DNA of 64,000 nt, taken from the NCBI RefSeq assembly GCF_005938745.2, contig NZ_VCBX02000001.1, positions 6,586,501 through 6,650,500 of the forward strand. The letters run 5' to 3'. The notes beneath the pieces were generated by a model, which was not told the origin of the DNA, searched no databases, and saw only the letters and a program-made list of their open reading frames with translations. Position 1 is the stretch's first letter; the number at the start of each line of letters is the position of its first letter. The position numbers were made by a program, and so were the translations under genes. Positions 18,413-28,292 of this stretch are shown in pieces. This DNA is from Rhodococcus sp. KBS0724. GTDB lineage: Bacteria; Actinomycetota; Actinomycetes; Mycobacteriales; Mycobacteriaceae.

Positions 18413-19918
18413 TCAGCTCACTGCGCGGATGAGGTGCTTCTGGATCTTGCCGGTCGGCGTACGCGGGAGCACAGTTACAAACTCCACCTCGCGCGGAATC
18501 TTGTAGCGCGCCAGCTTGTCCGAGAGGTAGCTCTTGATGTCGTCGGCATCGATGACGCCGGGTTCACGCCACACGACATGCGCAACGACGGTCTCGCCCC
18601 ACTCCTTGTTCGGCTTGCCGACAACGGCCACGTCGACAACGTCTGGGTGCCCGGAGATCACGTCCTCGACTTCCTTGGAGTAGACGTTCTCACCGCCCGT
18701 GATGATCATGTCCTTCGCGCGGTCGACGATGAACAGGTAGCCGTCCTCGTCACTGCGTGCGAGATCGCCTGTGCGGTACCAATCACCGTCGGCAAATGCG
18801 GCTGCCGTTGCCTGAGGGTCGTCGAGATAACCCTGCATGACAGTGTCGGCGCGCAACCAGATCTCACCGATCTGCCCAACTCCGACGTCGATGCCGTCGT
18901 CACCGACGACCCGCAGATCCACCCCGGCGAGCGCGTACTTGCCGATGGACCCCGCCTTGGTCAATTGTTCTTCGGGGTACAGCACCGTGCCGACCGGGCC
19001 GGTTTCGGTCATGCCGTAGACCTGACGGAATTCGGTTGTGCCGTACGACTCCACGAGTCGCCGGGCGACATCGGCACCGATGGGGCCGCCGCCGTACAAC
19101 CACGCACGGACACTGCTGAGGTTGTAATCGGCGAAGTTCGGCACCATGTTCAGCGCGGTGGTGTAGATGATGGGAGGACCGAAGCACAGGGTAATGCGTT
19201 GTTCTTGAACGGTTTCCAGGAACTTGACCGGATGGTATTCACGCAGGAGAACGACTGTTCCACCCATGTACAGCGTGGACATGAACCAGTTGTTGAGCGG
19301 GGAGGCGTGCCAGATCGGAACAGCCATGAGCAGGCGTTCGTCACGCGTCGTCGAGACAGCAAGGCCGGCAGTGATTGCCACCCCGACCACATTGCGGTGA
19401 CTGTGGACGCAACCCTTCGGAGCGCCGGTAGTGCCTGAGGTGTACAGGATTTCGGCGGGGTCGTTCTCGTTGATCGGGGTGCCGTCCACACCGGCCAGGC
19501 TGGTGATCGCGTCGTCGAAGAAGTCGAAACCATCTGCGGCGGAGTCGGTACTGACCAACGTGGCCGTTGTGTCGAGTCGACTGACAACCGGTGCCAGCTC
19601 ACCGTCGAAAACACACACCGATACCTTGGCATGCCCCAGCACGTAGGCGACTTCGGGTGTCTGCATCTTGTGATTGATGGGAACCACGACGGCACCCAGA
19701 CGCCACGCTCCGAGCATCGCGTAGACAAAACCTGGAGTGTTGAAGCACATCAGCGCTACACGATCGCCACGTTCCACACCCAGATTTTCCAGATACGCGG
19801 CGGCCCGCCGGCTTCCGTCCTGAACCTGCTGATACGTGTGTTCGTGGCCGCCTGAGATCAGGAACGGTTTGTCGGGCGTCTTGGTGACATTGCTGTCGAA
19901 TACGCGAACGATGTTCAT
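18413..19918 (-). CDS. acyl-CoA synthetase (AMP-forming), nitrile-cluster type
   Basis: A 501-residue ANL-family ligase that activates a carboxylic acid as an adenylate and then a CoA thioester. Motifs are the P-loop (YTSGTTGAPKG), the YGMTETGP block, YRTGDLARSDEDGYLFIVDR and the C-terminal PTGKIQKH lysine. The ATG at 19918 is preceded by AAGGA seven bases away; a TTG two codons earlier is less likely. An acyl-CoA synthetase beside the aldoxime dehydratase gene is known from other Rhodococcus nitrile clusters. There it is assumed to take the acid released by the amidase into beta-oxidation. Confidence 0.9.
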   Translation of the reverse strand: MNIVRVFDSNVTKTPDKPFLISGGHEHTYQQVQDGSRRAAAYLENLGVERGDRVALMCFNTPGFVYAMLGAWRLGAVVVPINHKMQTPEVAYVLGHAKVSVCVFDGELAPVVSRLDTTATLVSTDSAADGFDFFDDAITSLAGVDGTPINENDPAEILYTSGTTGAPKGCVHSHRNVVGVAITAGLAVSTTRDERLLMAVPIWHASPLNNWFMSTLYMGGTVVLLREYHPVKFLETVQEQRITLCFGPPIIYTTALNMVPNFADYNLSSVRAWLYGGGPIGADVARRLVESYGTTEFRQVYGMTETGPVGTVLYPEEQLTKAGSIGKYALAGVDLRVVGDDGIDVGVGQIGEIWLRADTVMQGYLDDPQATAAAFADGDWYRTGDLARSDEDGYLFIVDRAKDMIITGGENVYSKEVEDVISGHPDVVDVAVVGKPNKEWGETVVAHVVWREPGVIDADDIKSYLSDKLARYKIPREVEFVTVLPRTPTGKIQKHLIRAVS

Positions 19919-19954
19919 CGGCAAATCCTTAAAAGTCCTGATGGAGAGAGAGTT

Positions 19955-20590
19955 TCAATCCATCGAGCTGTTCAGTACTGCGTCGGGGATCTGAAGGGTG
20001 GCAAAGATGACGGCAACAGCTTCCTCGAGCGAGTAGCCGAAGCTCTCGCCGGTAGCCGTCTTCTGAATGACAAGGCCGAAGATCGCGGACCAGAAGGCCT
20101 TCGATTCGACGTCGATGCCCGCGCGCAGCTGCCAGCCGGTGCGGACCAAGGTGCGGAGGAGGGCGGTTTCGCCCGATGAGTGCAAAGTGCGGAGAGTCTC
20201 CGAGATGAGATCGCGTAGCTCGCCGCGCCGCCCCGTCATCATCATCGCTTCGACAAAGATCTCGACGCTCGGAGCTCCCGCACCGAGCAGCGATCCCACA
20301 AGTTTCTCGGTGTAGTCACCGACGGTCGCGGCGTCCGCGGCATCAACCTCGGCTCGCTTACCAGCGCGGAGAACTGCAGCGCAGGCGACCTCGACGAAGA
20401 GCTTCTCCTTGGATCCGTAGTAGTAGGTGACCTGATTGGGGTGGGCGCCGGCGGCCGCGCAGATCTGGGCGATGGACACGCACTCACCATGCTCGAGAAA
20501 CAGTTCCGTGGCCGCGTCGAACAGAGCCTGACGGGTCTGCTTCCCGGATTGGCGTGTTGCTCGCGCTGCCGGTACTGCCTCGGTGGCCAT
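19955..20590 (-). CDS. TetR-family regulator of the acyl-CoA genes
   Basis: A 211-residue repressor. The N-terminal HTH covers about residues 18-60 (VSIAQICAAAGAHPNQVTYYYGSKEKLF). The C-terminal half would bind a ligand, perhaps an acyl-CoA or acid. The ATG at 20590 was chosen over the longer frame because two perfect operator copies lie directly upstream of it, inside the apparent extension. It begins the minus-strand operon with the synthetase and dehydrogenase, and it probably represses itself and both enzymes. Confidence 0.87.
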   Translation of the reverse strand: MATEAVPAARATRQSGKQTRQALFDAATELFLEHGECVSIAQICAAAGAHPNQVTYYYGSKEKLFVEVACAAVLRAGKRAEVDAADAATVGDYTEKLVGSLLGAGAPSVEIFVEAMMMTGRRGELRDLISETLRTLHSSGETALLRTLVRTGWQLRAGIDVESKAFWSAIFGLVIQKTATGESFGYSLEEAVAVIFATLQIPDAVLNSSMD

Positions 20591-20604
20591 GGACGCTCTC
20601 CTAC

Positions 20605-20652
20605 TTGTTTGTATGACAAACAATAACTCGGCGTTGTTTGTATGGCAAACAA
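20605..20652. promoter_or_regulatory. twin TetR operators
   Basis: Two 19-base palindromes lie 29 bases apart (start to start) directly before the TetR gene: TTGTTTG-TATGA-CAAACAA at 20605-20623 and TTGTTTG-TATGG-CAAACAA at 20634-20652. Arms are perfect in both and the spacers differ at one base. This is the classic layout of a self-regulating TetR gene. The sites are about 190 bases from the divergent AraC gene and could affect it too. Confidence 0.88.
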
Positions 20653-20838
20653 TTATTTCGAACGCGAACGCTCGAGTGAGAATACGAGTGATGTCGATCG
20701 ACACCTCACACACAGCGGACTAGTCTTCTCCCACAGAGCGAAGCCCGTACCTGCTCGATCGGGATGAACGCCAGACTAGGCACATTCGATGTTTAGCCAA
20801 CCGAACAACTCGATTCTTCTGCGAGGAGGTGCCCGTCA

Positions 20839-21837
20839 ATGCTCGAGAAATCTGATGTTCCGCTCGCCACTCGGGCAACTATCGCCGGGGACTGGGCAGA
20901 TCTACTGCGCGAACATTTTGTCGCTCTGGACGTATCCGATATCGACGACCGCACACGTTTCACCGGCGCTGTCCAATCGGCTCAGCTTGCCCACGTCAAG
21001 GTTGCTGCCGTTCAGTCGATGGAACAACGAATAGTGCGCAGCAACAGTCTGATCAGGGACGACGGCGCCGACTACCTGCAAATCGGGATGATCCGCCGCG
21101 GTAGCGCGATAGTGCGGCAGGACGAGCGAGAATGCGTACTGCGATGCGGTGATTACGTGCTGTACGACACCACCCGTCCATTCGATTGGCAATTCGAAGG
21201 ACATCCAGACGACGGGTTCTGGGGACTCGAGGTCTTCACCTGGCCAAGGCCGTCCCTGGCGCTCGCCGACGCTGAAATCCGGAGCCTTACCGCCGTTGCG
21301 TTTGACGGTCACACCGGCGTGAGTGGACTTCTAGGCCGCTTTCTTCACGATCTTGCGTCAGTCCGCATGTCCTCTGATGTCGCCGGAGCCGAGGCTGAGA
21401 TCATCGAGGAAATCAGCGGTTTGGTGAAATCGTTCCTGCACACCACAATCCGTCCGGTCTCCTCGTATCGTAACGACCTTTACGAGATGGCACTTTCAGT
21501 CATCGACGACCGCATCGAGGACCCGTCGCTGTCGCCGGTAAACATCGCTGAAGCGGTCGCGGTTTCCATTCGACAGTTGCATCGGGTCTTCGCCGAACAC
21601 GGCACGACTGTCTCACGCTCGATTCGACGTCGACGCCTCGAAGTCTGTCGCCGAGAGATGGTGCGACACGGGACCGCAGAGCGGTCGTTGACTCAAATTG
21701 CTCACCGCTGGGGATTTACGGACCCCTCTACCTTCAGTCGAGCGTTCAAAGCCGAGTTCGGGATGAGTCCTCGCCGGTACCGCTCGGAATCACTCGCTGC
21801 GTCACTCGATTCCGCGAACTCTGCCTCACTCCGGTAA
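20839..21837 (+). CDS. AraC-family activator of the nitrile genes
   Basis: A 332-residue regulator. The N-terminal two-thirds match the AraC-binding-like sensor domain of NhaR/XylS-type proteins (IRRGSAIVRQDERECVLRCG). The C-terminal AraC domain has two HTHs, the second in SLTQIAHRWGFTDPSTFSRAF. GGAGG lies ten bases before the ATG. It is read toward oxd, 213 bases upstream. Nitrile clusters in R. erythropolis carry AraC/XylS-type regulators at this position. The likely inducers are an aldoxime, nitrile or amide. Confidence 0.87.
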   Translation: MLEKSDVPLATRATIAGDWADLLREHFVALDVSDIDDRTRFTGAVQSAQLAHVKVAAVQSMEQRIVRSNSLIRDDGADYLQIGMIRRGSAIVRQDERECVLRCGDYVLYDTTRPFDWQFEGHPDDGFWGLEVFTWPRPSLALADAEIRSLTAVAFDGHTGVSGLLGRFLHDLASVRMSSDVAGAEAEIIEEISGLVKSFLHTTIRPVSSYRNDLYEMALSVIDDRIEDPSLSPVNIAEAVAVSIRQLHRVFAEHGTTVSRSIRRRRLEVCRREMVRHGTAERSLTQIAHRWGFTDPSTFSRAFKAEFGMSPRRYRSESLAASLDSANSASLR

Positions 21838-21944
21838 CAAACGGTAACGCGCACGTAATCTGCTGCACCACTTATCTATTCGAGACCGTCACGAAAATAC
21901 GGCGTGCTGGAACAATCCGACGTTCTTGGCACTGTGGTCCATGT

Positions 21945-22022
21945 TTCTGGCATTTCTGGTCAAGTTTGCCGGGCGTTGCGGGCGTAGATTTTCGATACGC
22001 CGTTGCCAACGCGTCAGGCAAC
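21945..22022. promoter_or_regulatory. candidate activator site and leader hairpin before oxd
   Basis: The 213-base AraC-oxd gap holds a direct repeat of TTTCTGG (21945-21951 and 21954-21960, nine bases apart), which is a plausible AraC-type half-site pair. It also holds an inverted repeat, GTTGCC (22002-22007) with GGCAAC (22017-22022), 29 bases before the oxd start. The second could be an operator or a leader stem. Neither has been matched to a known site. Confidence 0.35.
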
Positions 22023-22050
22023 CAGAATGACCTACTCGGATGGAGTGCTC

Positions 22051-23100
22051 ATGGAATCTGCGATCAGTGAACATCTCAAATGCCCACGGACCTTGACTCG
22101 TAGGGTTCCGGATACGTACGCACCGCCGTTTCCCATGTGGGTGGGGCGCTCGGACGAGAAATTGCAACAAGTGGTGATGGGCTACTTCGGCGTGCAATTC
22201 AGGGGAGACGCACAGCGTTCGGACGCACTGGCGACCATGCGCCACATAGTCGCCAGTCTCGATCTGGCCAACGGCGCGCTACACCACGATCTGACCCACC
22301 ACCTCGACAACCAGGGCTACGAGAACCTGATTGTCGCAGCGTACTGGAACGACCCTGTGTCCCAACAACGTTGGAGTAGGTCCCGAGCGGTGGCGGACTG
22401 GTGGGAATCTGCTGACCGCCTGTCTGACGGCTTGGGTTTCTTCCGCGAGATCGTGGCACCGCGGGCCGAGCAGTTCGAAACTCTGTACGCGTTCCAAGAT
22501 AGTCTCCCCGGTGTCGGGGCGGTGATGGACGGAATCAGTGGCGACATCAACGAACACGGCTACTGGGGTTCGATGCGCGAACGATTTCCGATCTCCCAGA
22601 CCGACTGGATGCAGCCGTCCGGTGAACTACGTGTGATCGCAGGCGATCCCACAGCAGGTGGCCGTGTCGTGGTGCGCGGGCACGACAACATCGCATTGAT
22701 TCGATCCGGTCAAGATTGGGCCGATGCCGAAGCTGACGAACGCAGTCTGTACCTGGACGAAATCCTGCCGACTCTCGAAGCGGGAATGGACTTCCTCCGC
22801 GACAACGGCCAGGCAGTGGGTTGCTACAGCAACAGGTTTGTGCGCAACATCGACATCGACGGTAACTTCCTCGACCTGAGTTACAACATCGGACACTGGG
22901 CCTCGCTCGACAATCTCGAGCGCTGGTCGGAGTCCCACCCGACCCATCTACGCATTTTCACCACGTTCTTTCGTGTAGCCGAAAATCTGGAGAAACTCCG
23001 CCTCTACCACGAGGTCTCGGTATTCGACGCGGACGCACAGCAGTACGAGTACATCAACTGTCATCCGCACACCGGAATGCTGCGCGACGCCACAAACTGA
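22051..23100 (+). CDS. oxd: aldoxime dehydratase
   Basis: A 349-residue heme enzyme that dehydrates aldoximes to nitriles in the cytoplasm. From the start MESAISEHLK it lines up with the Rhodococcus OxdRE sequence as I recall it. The heme ligand His299, catalytic His320, Arg178 and Ser219 all fall at exactly the published positions. GGAG is six bases before this ATG; the open frame starts 16 codons earlier but those codons lack homology. The C-terminus is about four residues shorter than OxdRE. It is the first gene of oxd-ami-nthA-nthB. Confidence 0.97.
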   Translation: MESAISEHLKCPRTLTRRVPDTYAPPFPMWVGRSDEKLQQVVMGYFGVQFRGDAQRSDALATMRHIVASLDLANGALHHDLTHHLDNQGYENLIVAAYWNDPVSQQRWSRSRAVADWWESADRLSDGLGFFREIVAPRAEQFETLYAFQDSLPGVGAVMDGISGDINEHGYWGSMRERFPISQTDWMQPSGELRVIAGDPTAGGRVVVRGHDNIALIRSGQDWADAEADERSLYLDEILPTLEAGMDFLRDNGQAVGCYSNRFVRNIDIDGNFLDLSYNIGHWASLDNLERWSESHPTHLRIFTTFFRVAENLEKLRLYHEVSVFDADAQQYEYINCHPHTGMLRDATN

Positions 23101-23122
23101 TCAGATCAGGAGCACACTTCTC

Positions 23123-24688
23123 ATGGCAATAATTCGACCAGATGACAACGCAATAGATTCTGCTGCACAGCATTACGGAATCGCCTTAGACGATACGGCC
23201 AAGCGAGAGTGGCCGGCCCTGATCGACGGAGCGCTCGGCTCCTACGATGCCGTCGATCAACTGTATGCCGACGAAGCAGCACCAACGCCGATCTCCCGCG
23301 AATTCCGGACACCCGAATCTGACGAAAATCCTTTGGGTGCTTGGTATGTGACAACCGATATTCTTCCGACATCGGACGGCGTTCTGCGTGATCGTCGGGT
23401 CGCGATCAAGGACAACGTCAGCGTGGCGGGCGTGCCGATGATGAACGGGTCGCGGTCGGTCGAGGGATTTGTTCCGTCCCGCGACGCCACTGTCGTCACT
23501 CGACTACTCGCGGCCGGGGCGACGGTTGCCGGCAAGGCAGTGTGCGAAGACTTGTGCTTCTCCGGTTCCAGTTTCACTCCGGCAAGCGGGCCCGTCCGCA
23601 ACCCATGGGATCCATACCGGGAAGCCGGTGGATCATCGGGTGGCAGTGCGGCTCTCGTTGCCAACGGTGACGTGGACATTGCCGTCGGCGGGGATCAGGG
23701 TGGGTCGATTCGCATCCCTGCCGCATTCTGTGGCGTCGTCGGACACAAGCCCACTTTCGGACTTGTCCCCTACACGGGCGCTTTCCCGATCGAGCGCACC
23801 ATCGACCACCTCGGACCGATCACTCGCAGCGTCGACGATGCGGCACTGATGCTTTCGGTCATTGCAGGCCGCGACGGCAACGACCCCCGACAACCCGAGA
23901 ATCTCGAGTCGGCCGATTATTTGTCCAACCTCGGCTCCGGCGTAGCGGGGATGCGAATCGGTGTCGTGCGAGAAGGATTCGGTCAGGCCGTCTCGCAACC
24001 GGAGGTAGACGACGCCATCCGTTCAGCGGCGTACAGCTTGACCGAGGCCGGATGCGTTGTGGAGGAAGTGAGCATTCCCTGGCACGTGCACGCCTTCCAC
24101 ATCTGGAATGTGATCGCCACGGACGGCGGTGCGTACCAGATGCTCGATGGCAACGGGTACGGACTCAATGTCGAAGGTCTCTACGATCCGGAACTGATGG
24201 CACACTTTGCTTCTCGTCGTATCCAGCATGCGAATGACTTGTCGGAAACTGTCAAACTGGTTGCGTTGACCGGCCATCACGGTGTTACCGCGCTTGCAGG
24301 TGCCACCTACGGCAAAGCCCGCAACCTGGTGCCCCATGCCCGTGCCGCCTACGATGCCGCGCTGGACCAGTACGACGTGCTGGTGATGCCTACTCTGCCG
24401 TATGTCGCATCCGAGTTGCCCGCTGCGAATGTCGACCGCGCCACCTTCATCACCAAGGCCCTCGGCATGGTCGCCAACACCGCACCATTCGACGTCACCG
24501 GCCACCCTTCTCTCTCTGTCCCGGCAAGTCTGGTGAACGGTCTGCCGACCGGAATCATGATCACCGGCAAGCGTTTCGACGACGCAAAGGTACTGCGAGT
24601 CGGTCGCGCATTCGAGAAGATTCGCGGTGTATTTCCGGCGCCGGCTCGCCACACATCCACAGTCCTTCTTCCACCGATTCACACATGA
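23123..24688 (+). CDS. ami: amidase of the nitrile cluster
   Basis: A 521-residue amidase-signature hydrolase that converts amides to acids and ammonia. The catalytic triad Lys96 (VAIKDN), cis-Ser171 (AGGSSGGS) and nucleophile Ser195 (DQGGSIR) matches the numbering of the Rhodococcus N-771 amidase, and the length is the same. It starts 22 bases after oxd. Together with nitrile hydratase it turns the nitrile made by Oxd into a carboxylic acid. Confidence 0.97.
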   Translation: MAIIRPDDNAIDSAAQHYGIALDDTAKREWPALIDGALGSYDAVDQLYADEAAPTPISREFRTPESDENPLGAWYVTTDILPTSDGVLRDRRVAIKDNVSVAGVPMMNGSRSVEGFVPSRDATVVTRLLAAGATVAGKAVCEDLCFSGSSFTPASGPVRNPWDPYREAGGSSGGSAALVANGDVDIAVGGDQGGSIRIPAAFCGVVGHKPTFGLVPYTGAFPIERTIDHLGPITRSVDDAALMLSVIAGRDGNDPRQPENLESADYLSNLGSGVAGMRIGVVREGFGQAVSQPEVDDAIRSAAYSLTEAGCVVEEVSIPWHVHAFHIWNVIATDGGAYQMLDGNGYGLNVEGLYDPELMAHFASRRIQHANDLSETVKLVALTGHHGVTALAGATYGKARNLVPHARAAYDAALDQYDVLVMPTLPYVASELPAANVDRATFITKALGMVANTAPFDVTGHPSLSVPASLVNGLPTGIMITGKRFDDAKVLRVGRAFEKIRGVFPAPARHTSTVLLPPIHT

Positions 24689-24715
24689 TCAGCCCACAGA
24701 GAAAAGGTGAACCAG

Positions 24716-25339
24716 ATGTCAGTAACGATCGACCACAAAACGGATAACGCAGCACCGGCCCAGGCGCCGGTCGCCGATCGTGCGTGGGCGCTGTTCCGCG
24801 CACTCGACGGCAAGGGATTGGTACCGGACGGTTACGTCGAGGGATGGAAGAAGACCTTCGAAGAGGACTTCAGCCCCAAGCGCGGTGCCGAGTTGGTCGC
24901 CAGAGCCTGGACCGATCCCGAGTTCCGGCAGTTACTCCTCACGAATGGCACTGCAGCAGTTGCTCAGTACGGCTATCTCGGACCTCAGGGTGAATACATC
25001 GTGGCTGTCGAAGACACTCCGACGCTCAAGAACGTGATCGTCTGCTCACTATGTTCGTGCACCGCGTGGCCCATCCTCGGCCTGCCGCCCACCTGGTACA
25101 AGAGCTTCGAATACCGTGCCCGAGTGGTGCGCGAACCACGGAAGGTTCTCTCCGAGATGGGAACCGAGATCGCGTCGGACGTCGCAATCCGCGTCTACGA
25201 CACCACGGCCGAAACTCGCTACCTGGTCCTACCGCAACGCCCCGCAGGCACCGAGGGCTGGAGCCAGGAACAACTTCAGGACATCGTCACCAAGGACTGC
25301 CTGATCGGGGTCGCGATCCCGCAGGTTCCCACCGTCTGA
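24716..25339 (+). CDS. nthA: nitrile hydratase alpha subunit, iron type
   Basis: A 207-residue subunit that holds the non-heme iron. The metal-binding claw is VCSLCSC, with cysteines at 110, 113 and 115 counting Met1 (109, 112, 114 in the usual numbering). Two of them become sulfinic and sulfenic acids in this family. Ser rather than Thr after the first Cys marks the iron type; cobalt enzymes have CTLCSC. The ATG at 24716 gives the known N-terminus MSVTIDH, so the GTG three codons earlier was not used. Confidence 0.97.
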   Translation: MSVTIDHKTDNAAPAQAPVADRAWALFRALDGKGLVPDGYVEGWKKTFEEDFSPKRGAELVARAWTDPEFRQLLLTNGTAAVAQYGYLGPQGEYIVAVEDTPTLKNVIVCSLCSCTAWPILGLPPTWYKSFEYRARVVREPRKVLSEMGTEIASDVAIRVYDTTAETRYLVLPQRPAGTEGWSQEQLQDIVTKDCLIGVAIPQVPTV

Positions 25340-25366
25340 TCACCCCGACAAGAAAGAAGCACACCC

Positions 25367-26005
25367 ATGGATGGAGTACACGATCTTGCCGGAGTTCAAG
25401 GCTTCGGCAAAGTCCCGCATACCGTCAACGCCGACATCGGCCCCACTTTTCACGCGGAGTGGGAACATCTGCCGTACAGCCTGATGTTCGCCGGTGTCGC
25501 CGAACTCGGCGCCTTCAGCGTCGATGAGGTTCGATACGTCGTCGAGCGGATGGAGCCCCGCCACTACATGATGACCCCGTACTACGAGCGGTACGTCATC
25601 GGCGTCGCATCGCTGATGGTCGAAAAGGGGATCCTGACGCAGGACGAGCTCGAAACCCTTGCCGGGGGGCCGTTCCCGCTGTCACGGCCCAGCGAATCCG
25701 AAGGACGACCGGCACCCACCGACACGACCACCTTCGAGGTCGGTCAGCAAGTACGCGTGCGTGACGAGTACGTTCCCGGCCATGTTCGAATGCCCGCGTA
25801 CTGCCGTGGACGGGTGGGAACCATCACCCATCGGACCACTGAGAAGTGGCCGTTTCCCGACGCAATCGGTCACGGGCGCAACGACGGCGGCGAAGAACCC
25901 ACGTACCACGTGAAGTTTGCAGCGGAGGAACTGTTCGGGCGCGACACCGATGGCGGCAGCGTCGTGGTCGACCTTTTCGAGGGCTACCTCGAGCCGGCGG
26001 CCTGA
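25367..26005 (+). CDS. nthB: nitrile hydratase beta subunit
   Basis: A 212-residue partner of the alpha subunit. Arg56 (DEVRYVV) and Arg141 (HVRMPAYCRG), which hydrogen-bond the oxidised cysteines of the alpha subunit, are both at the expected positions. The N-terminus MDGVHDLAGVQGFG is the family hallmark. The gene starts 27 bases after nthA. The C-terminal SH3-like barrel ends in FEGYLEP, as usual. Confidence 0.97.
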   Translation: MDGVHDLAGVQGFGKVPHTVNADIGPTFHAEWEHLPYSLMFAGVAELGAFSVDEVRYVVERMEPRHYMMTPYYERYVIGVASLMVEKGILTQDELETLAGGPFPLSRPSESEGRPAPTDTTTFEVGQQVRVRDEYVPGHVRMPAYCRGRVGTITHRTTEKWPFPDAIGHGRNDGGEEPTYHVKFAAEELFGRDTDGGSVVVDLFEGYLEPAA

Positions 26006-26020
26006 TCCTCGAGCAATGCG

Positions 26021-26064
26021 AGGCGGCGGTCATGCGATCACAGCGTTTTGCATGACCGCCGCCT
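26021..26064 (+). terminator. strong hairpin between nthB and its activator
   Basis: A perfect 15-base-pair stem (26021-26035 with 26050-26064, arms AGGCGGCGGTCATGC and GCATGACCGCCGCCT) closes a 14-base loop. No U tract follows. It starts 15 bases after the nthB stop and ends 41 bases before the activator gene. It may be a partial terminator or mRNA stabiliser that keeps the activator below the subunits. Confidence 0.7.
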
Positions 26065-26105
26065 GATCACAGCGATATCATTCATTCGGAAGGACACTGG
26101 AAATC

Positions 26106-27311
26106 ATGGACACACGACTTCCGGTCACGGTGCTGTCAGGTTTCCTGGGCGCCGGGAAGACGACGCTACTCAACGAAATCCTGCGTAATCGGGAGGGCCG
26201 GCGAGTGGCGGTGATCGTCAATGACATGAGCGAAATCAACATCGACAGTGCAGAAGTCGAACGCGAGATCTCGCTGAGCCGGTCCCAGGAGAAATTGGTC
26301 GAGATGACCAACGGCTGCATCTGCTGCACTCTGCGAGAGGACCTCCTCGCGGAGATCAGCGCCCTGGCCGCCGACGGTCGGTTCGACTACCTTCTCATCG
26401 AATCTTCGGGCATCTCCGAACCGCTTCCCGTCGCCGAAACGTTTACCTTCATCGACACCGACGGTCACGCTCTCGCGGACATCGCCCGGCTCGACACGAT
26501 GGTGACCGTCGTCGACGCCCACAGTTTTCTCCGTGATTACGCCGCTGGAGGTCGCGTCGAAGCCGATGCACCGGAAGACGAACGAGATATCGCGGATCTG
26601 CTTGTCGATCAGATCGAATTTGCCGACGTCATCCTGGTGAGCAAAGCCGATCTCGTTGCGGCAGAACACTTGATCGAACTGACCGCCGTGCTCCGATCCT
26701 TGAACGCGACTGCCGCGATACTGCCGATGACTAAAGGCCGAATCCCACTCGACACGATTCTCGATACCGGGTTGTTCTCTCTCGAGAAGGCTGCGCAGGC
26801 CCCTGGCTGGCTGCAGGAACTCCAAGGTGAACACACCCCCGAGACGGAAGAGTACGGAATCGGTTCGGTGGTGTACCGCGAGCGCGCACCCTTCCATCCA
26901 GGGCGCCTACACGAGTTCCTCTCGAGTGAGTGGACCAACGGAAACCTTCTTCGCGCCAAGGGCTACTACTGGAATGCCGCCCGGTTCACCGAAATCGGGA
27001 GTGTTTCCCAGGCCGGGCATCTCATCCGGCACGGGTACGTCGGGCGATGGTGGAAGTTTCTGTCCGACGATCTCTGGCCCGCCGATGACTACCGTCGTTC
27101 GGGGATCCTCGACAAGTGGGAAGAACCCGTCGGCGACTGCCGACAAGAAATTGTCTTCATCGGCCAGGGCATCGATCCGACTCGACTGCGCACAGAACTC
27201 GACGCCTGCCTACTCACCACAGCGGAGATCGAACTCGGTCCAGACGTGTGGACCACGTGGGACGACCCACTCGGTGACGGTCACAGCGAGTCAGTCGCGT
27301 TGATCCCCTGA
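26106..27311 (+). CDS. nha3: nitrile hydratase activator, COG0523 GTPase metallochaperone
   Basis: A 401-residue G3E GTPase that helps load iron into nitrile hydratase. It has Walker A (GFLGAGKTT, residues 12-20), the metal motif CICC at 71-74 ([10 protein letters not shown]), the switch [11 protein letters not shown] and the base motif SKAD. The C-terminal half is the CobW-type domain. Iron-type nitrile hydratases of R. erythropolis need this protein for activity. It ends inside the last 21 bases of the convergent LysR gene. Confidence 0.95.
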   Translation: MDTRLPVTVLSGFLGAGKTTLLNEILRNREGRRVAVIVNDMSEINIDSAEVEREISLSRSQEKLVEMTNGCICCTLREDLLAEISALAADGRFDYLLIESSGISEPLPVAETFTFIDTDGHALADIARLDTMVTVVDAHSFLRDYAAGGRVEADAPEDERDIADLLVDQIEFADVILVSKADLVAAEHLIELTAVLRSLNATAAILPMTKGRIPLDTILDTGLFSLEKAAQAPGWLQELQGEHTPETEEYGIGSVVYRERAPFHPGRLHEFLSSEWTNGNLLRAKGYYWNAARFTEIGSVSQAGHLIRHGYVGRWWKFLSDDLWPADDYRRSGILDKWEEPVGDCRQEIVFIGQGIDPTRLRTELDACLLTTAEIELGPDVWTTWDDPLGDGHSESVALIP

Positions 27312-28220
27312 GACATTGGCGACGGTAGTTGCCGGATCCAGCTCGGCGAGTAAGACGCGGATCGCCGGGCTGGAATCGGCGCTGCGCCGCCACGCTGCCT
27401 GCACCTCACGCTTCGGCGGCCGCGCCAGCGGACGGGACACCAACTCTTCCCCGAAGGGCGGACGGGCAAGGCGAGGAATCAGCGCGATCACCTCGCCGGA
27501 AGAAACCAGCGACAGCTGCGTGGCAAAATCGTCGACCAGATGTCGCACGTCGGTGTCTTCGGCAATGTCGGCGAACAACCGTCGAAACCATTGGTGACAC
27601 ACGGTCCCCGGCGGACTTGTCACCCACGCGTGGCCCACCAGGTCTGCACTGGTCAGAGGCCGGTCGAGCTGAGCAAGCGGATGCGTCCGATTCATCACGA
27701 CATCACCGACATCGGTGTGCAGGTGACGCTCGGCCAGTGATGAGGGGAGCGCGGGCGGCAATCCGTCGGCATCGTGAACAACCGCAAAGTCGGCTGTTCC
27801 GGCGTCGACGCTGTGGATCGCCTGGTCTGGGTCCTGCTCGGTGACGTGCACCTGTAGGTCCGGGCACTCGGTGGCCAATCGCACGATCGCCGGCGCCAGC
27901 AGCCCTCGGATTGCAGTCGAGAAGGCGACAACACGTAGTACACCGCGCGGCGAACCAATCGAAACCGATTGTGCCGCTTCGACACAACGCTCCAGTGCGT
28001 CGAACACGTCAGGCGCCGAGTCCACGATGGCCTGACCGGCGGGGGTGAGCACAACTCCGCGGCCCGCAGTCGCAAGCACCGGCACACCGACTTGCCGCTC
28101 GAGCCTCTTGATCTGCTGCGATATCGCCGAGGCTGTGAATCCGAGTTCCTCAGCGGCGCGCACCAGCGTCCCGAGTGCGGCTACCGACCGCAGTGCGCGC
28201 AAAGCTCCGACATCGATCAT
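27291..28220 (-). CDS. LysR-family regulator
   Basis: A 309-residue regulator with the N-terminal winged HTH at about residues 3-62 ([21 protein letters not shown]) and a periplasmic-binding-like effector domain. It is divergent from the DapA-like gene across 72 bases, the usual LysR layout, so that gene is the likely target. The 3' end overlaps the nitrile hydratase activator by 21 bases in convergent orientation. Confidence 0.87.
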   Translation of the reverse strand: MIDVGALRALRSVAALGTLVRAAEELGFTASAISQQIKRLERQVGVPVLATAGRGVVLTPAGQAIVDSAPDVFDALERCVEAAQSVSIGSPRGVLRVVAFSTAIRGLLAPAIVRLATECPDLQVHVTEQDPDQAIHSVDAGTADFAVVHDADGLPPALPSSLAERHLHTDVGDVVMNRTHPLAQLDRPLTSADLVGHAWVTSPPGTVCHQWFRRLFADIAEDTDVRHLVDDFATQLSLVSSGEVIALIPRLARPPFGEELVSRPLARPPKREVQAAWRRSADSSPAIRVLLAELDPATTVANVSGDQRD

Positions 28221-28292
28221 GAAGCAAGGTTACGCAATATCGCGAAAAAACCATCGCTGGACCAAAGGTATCGGCGAAGGCACGATCACATC

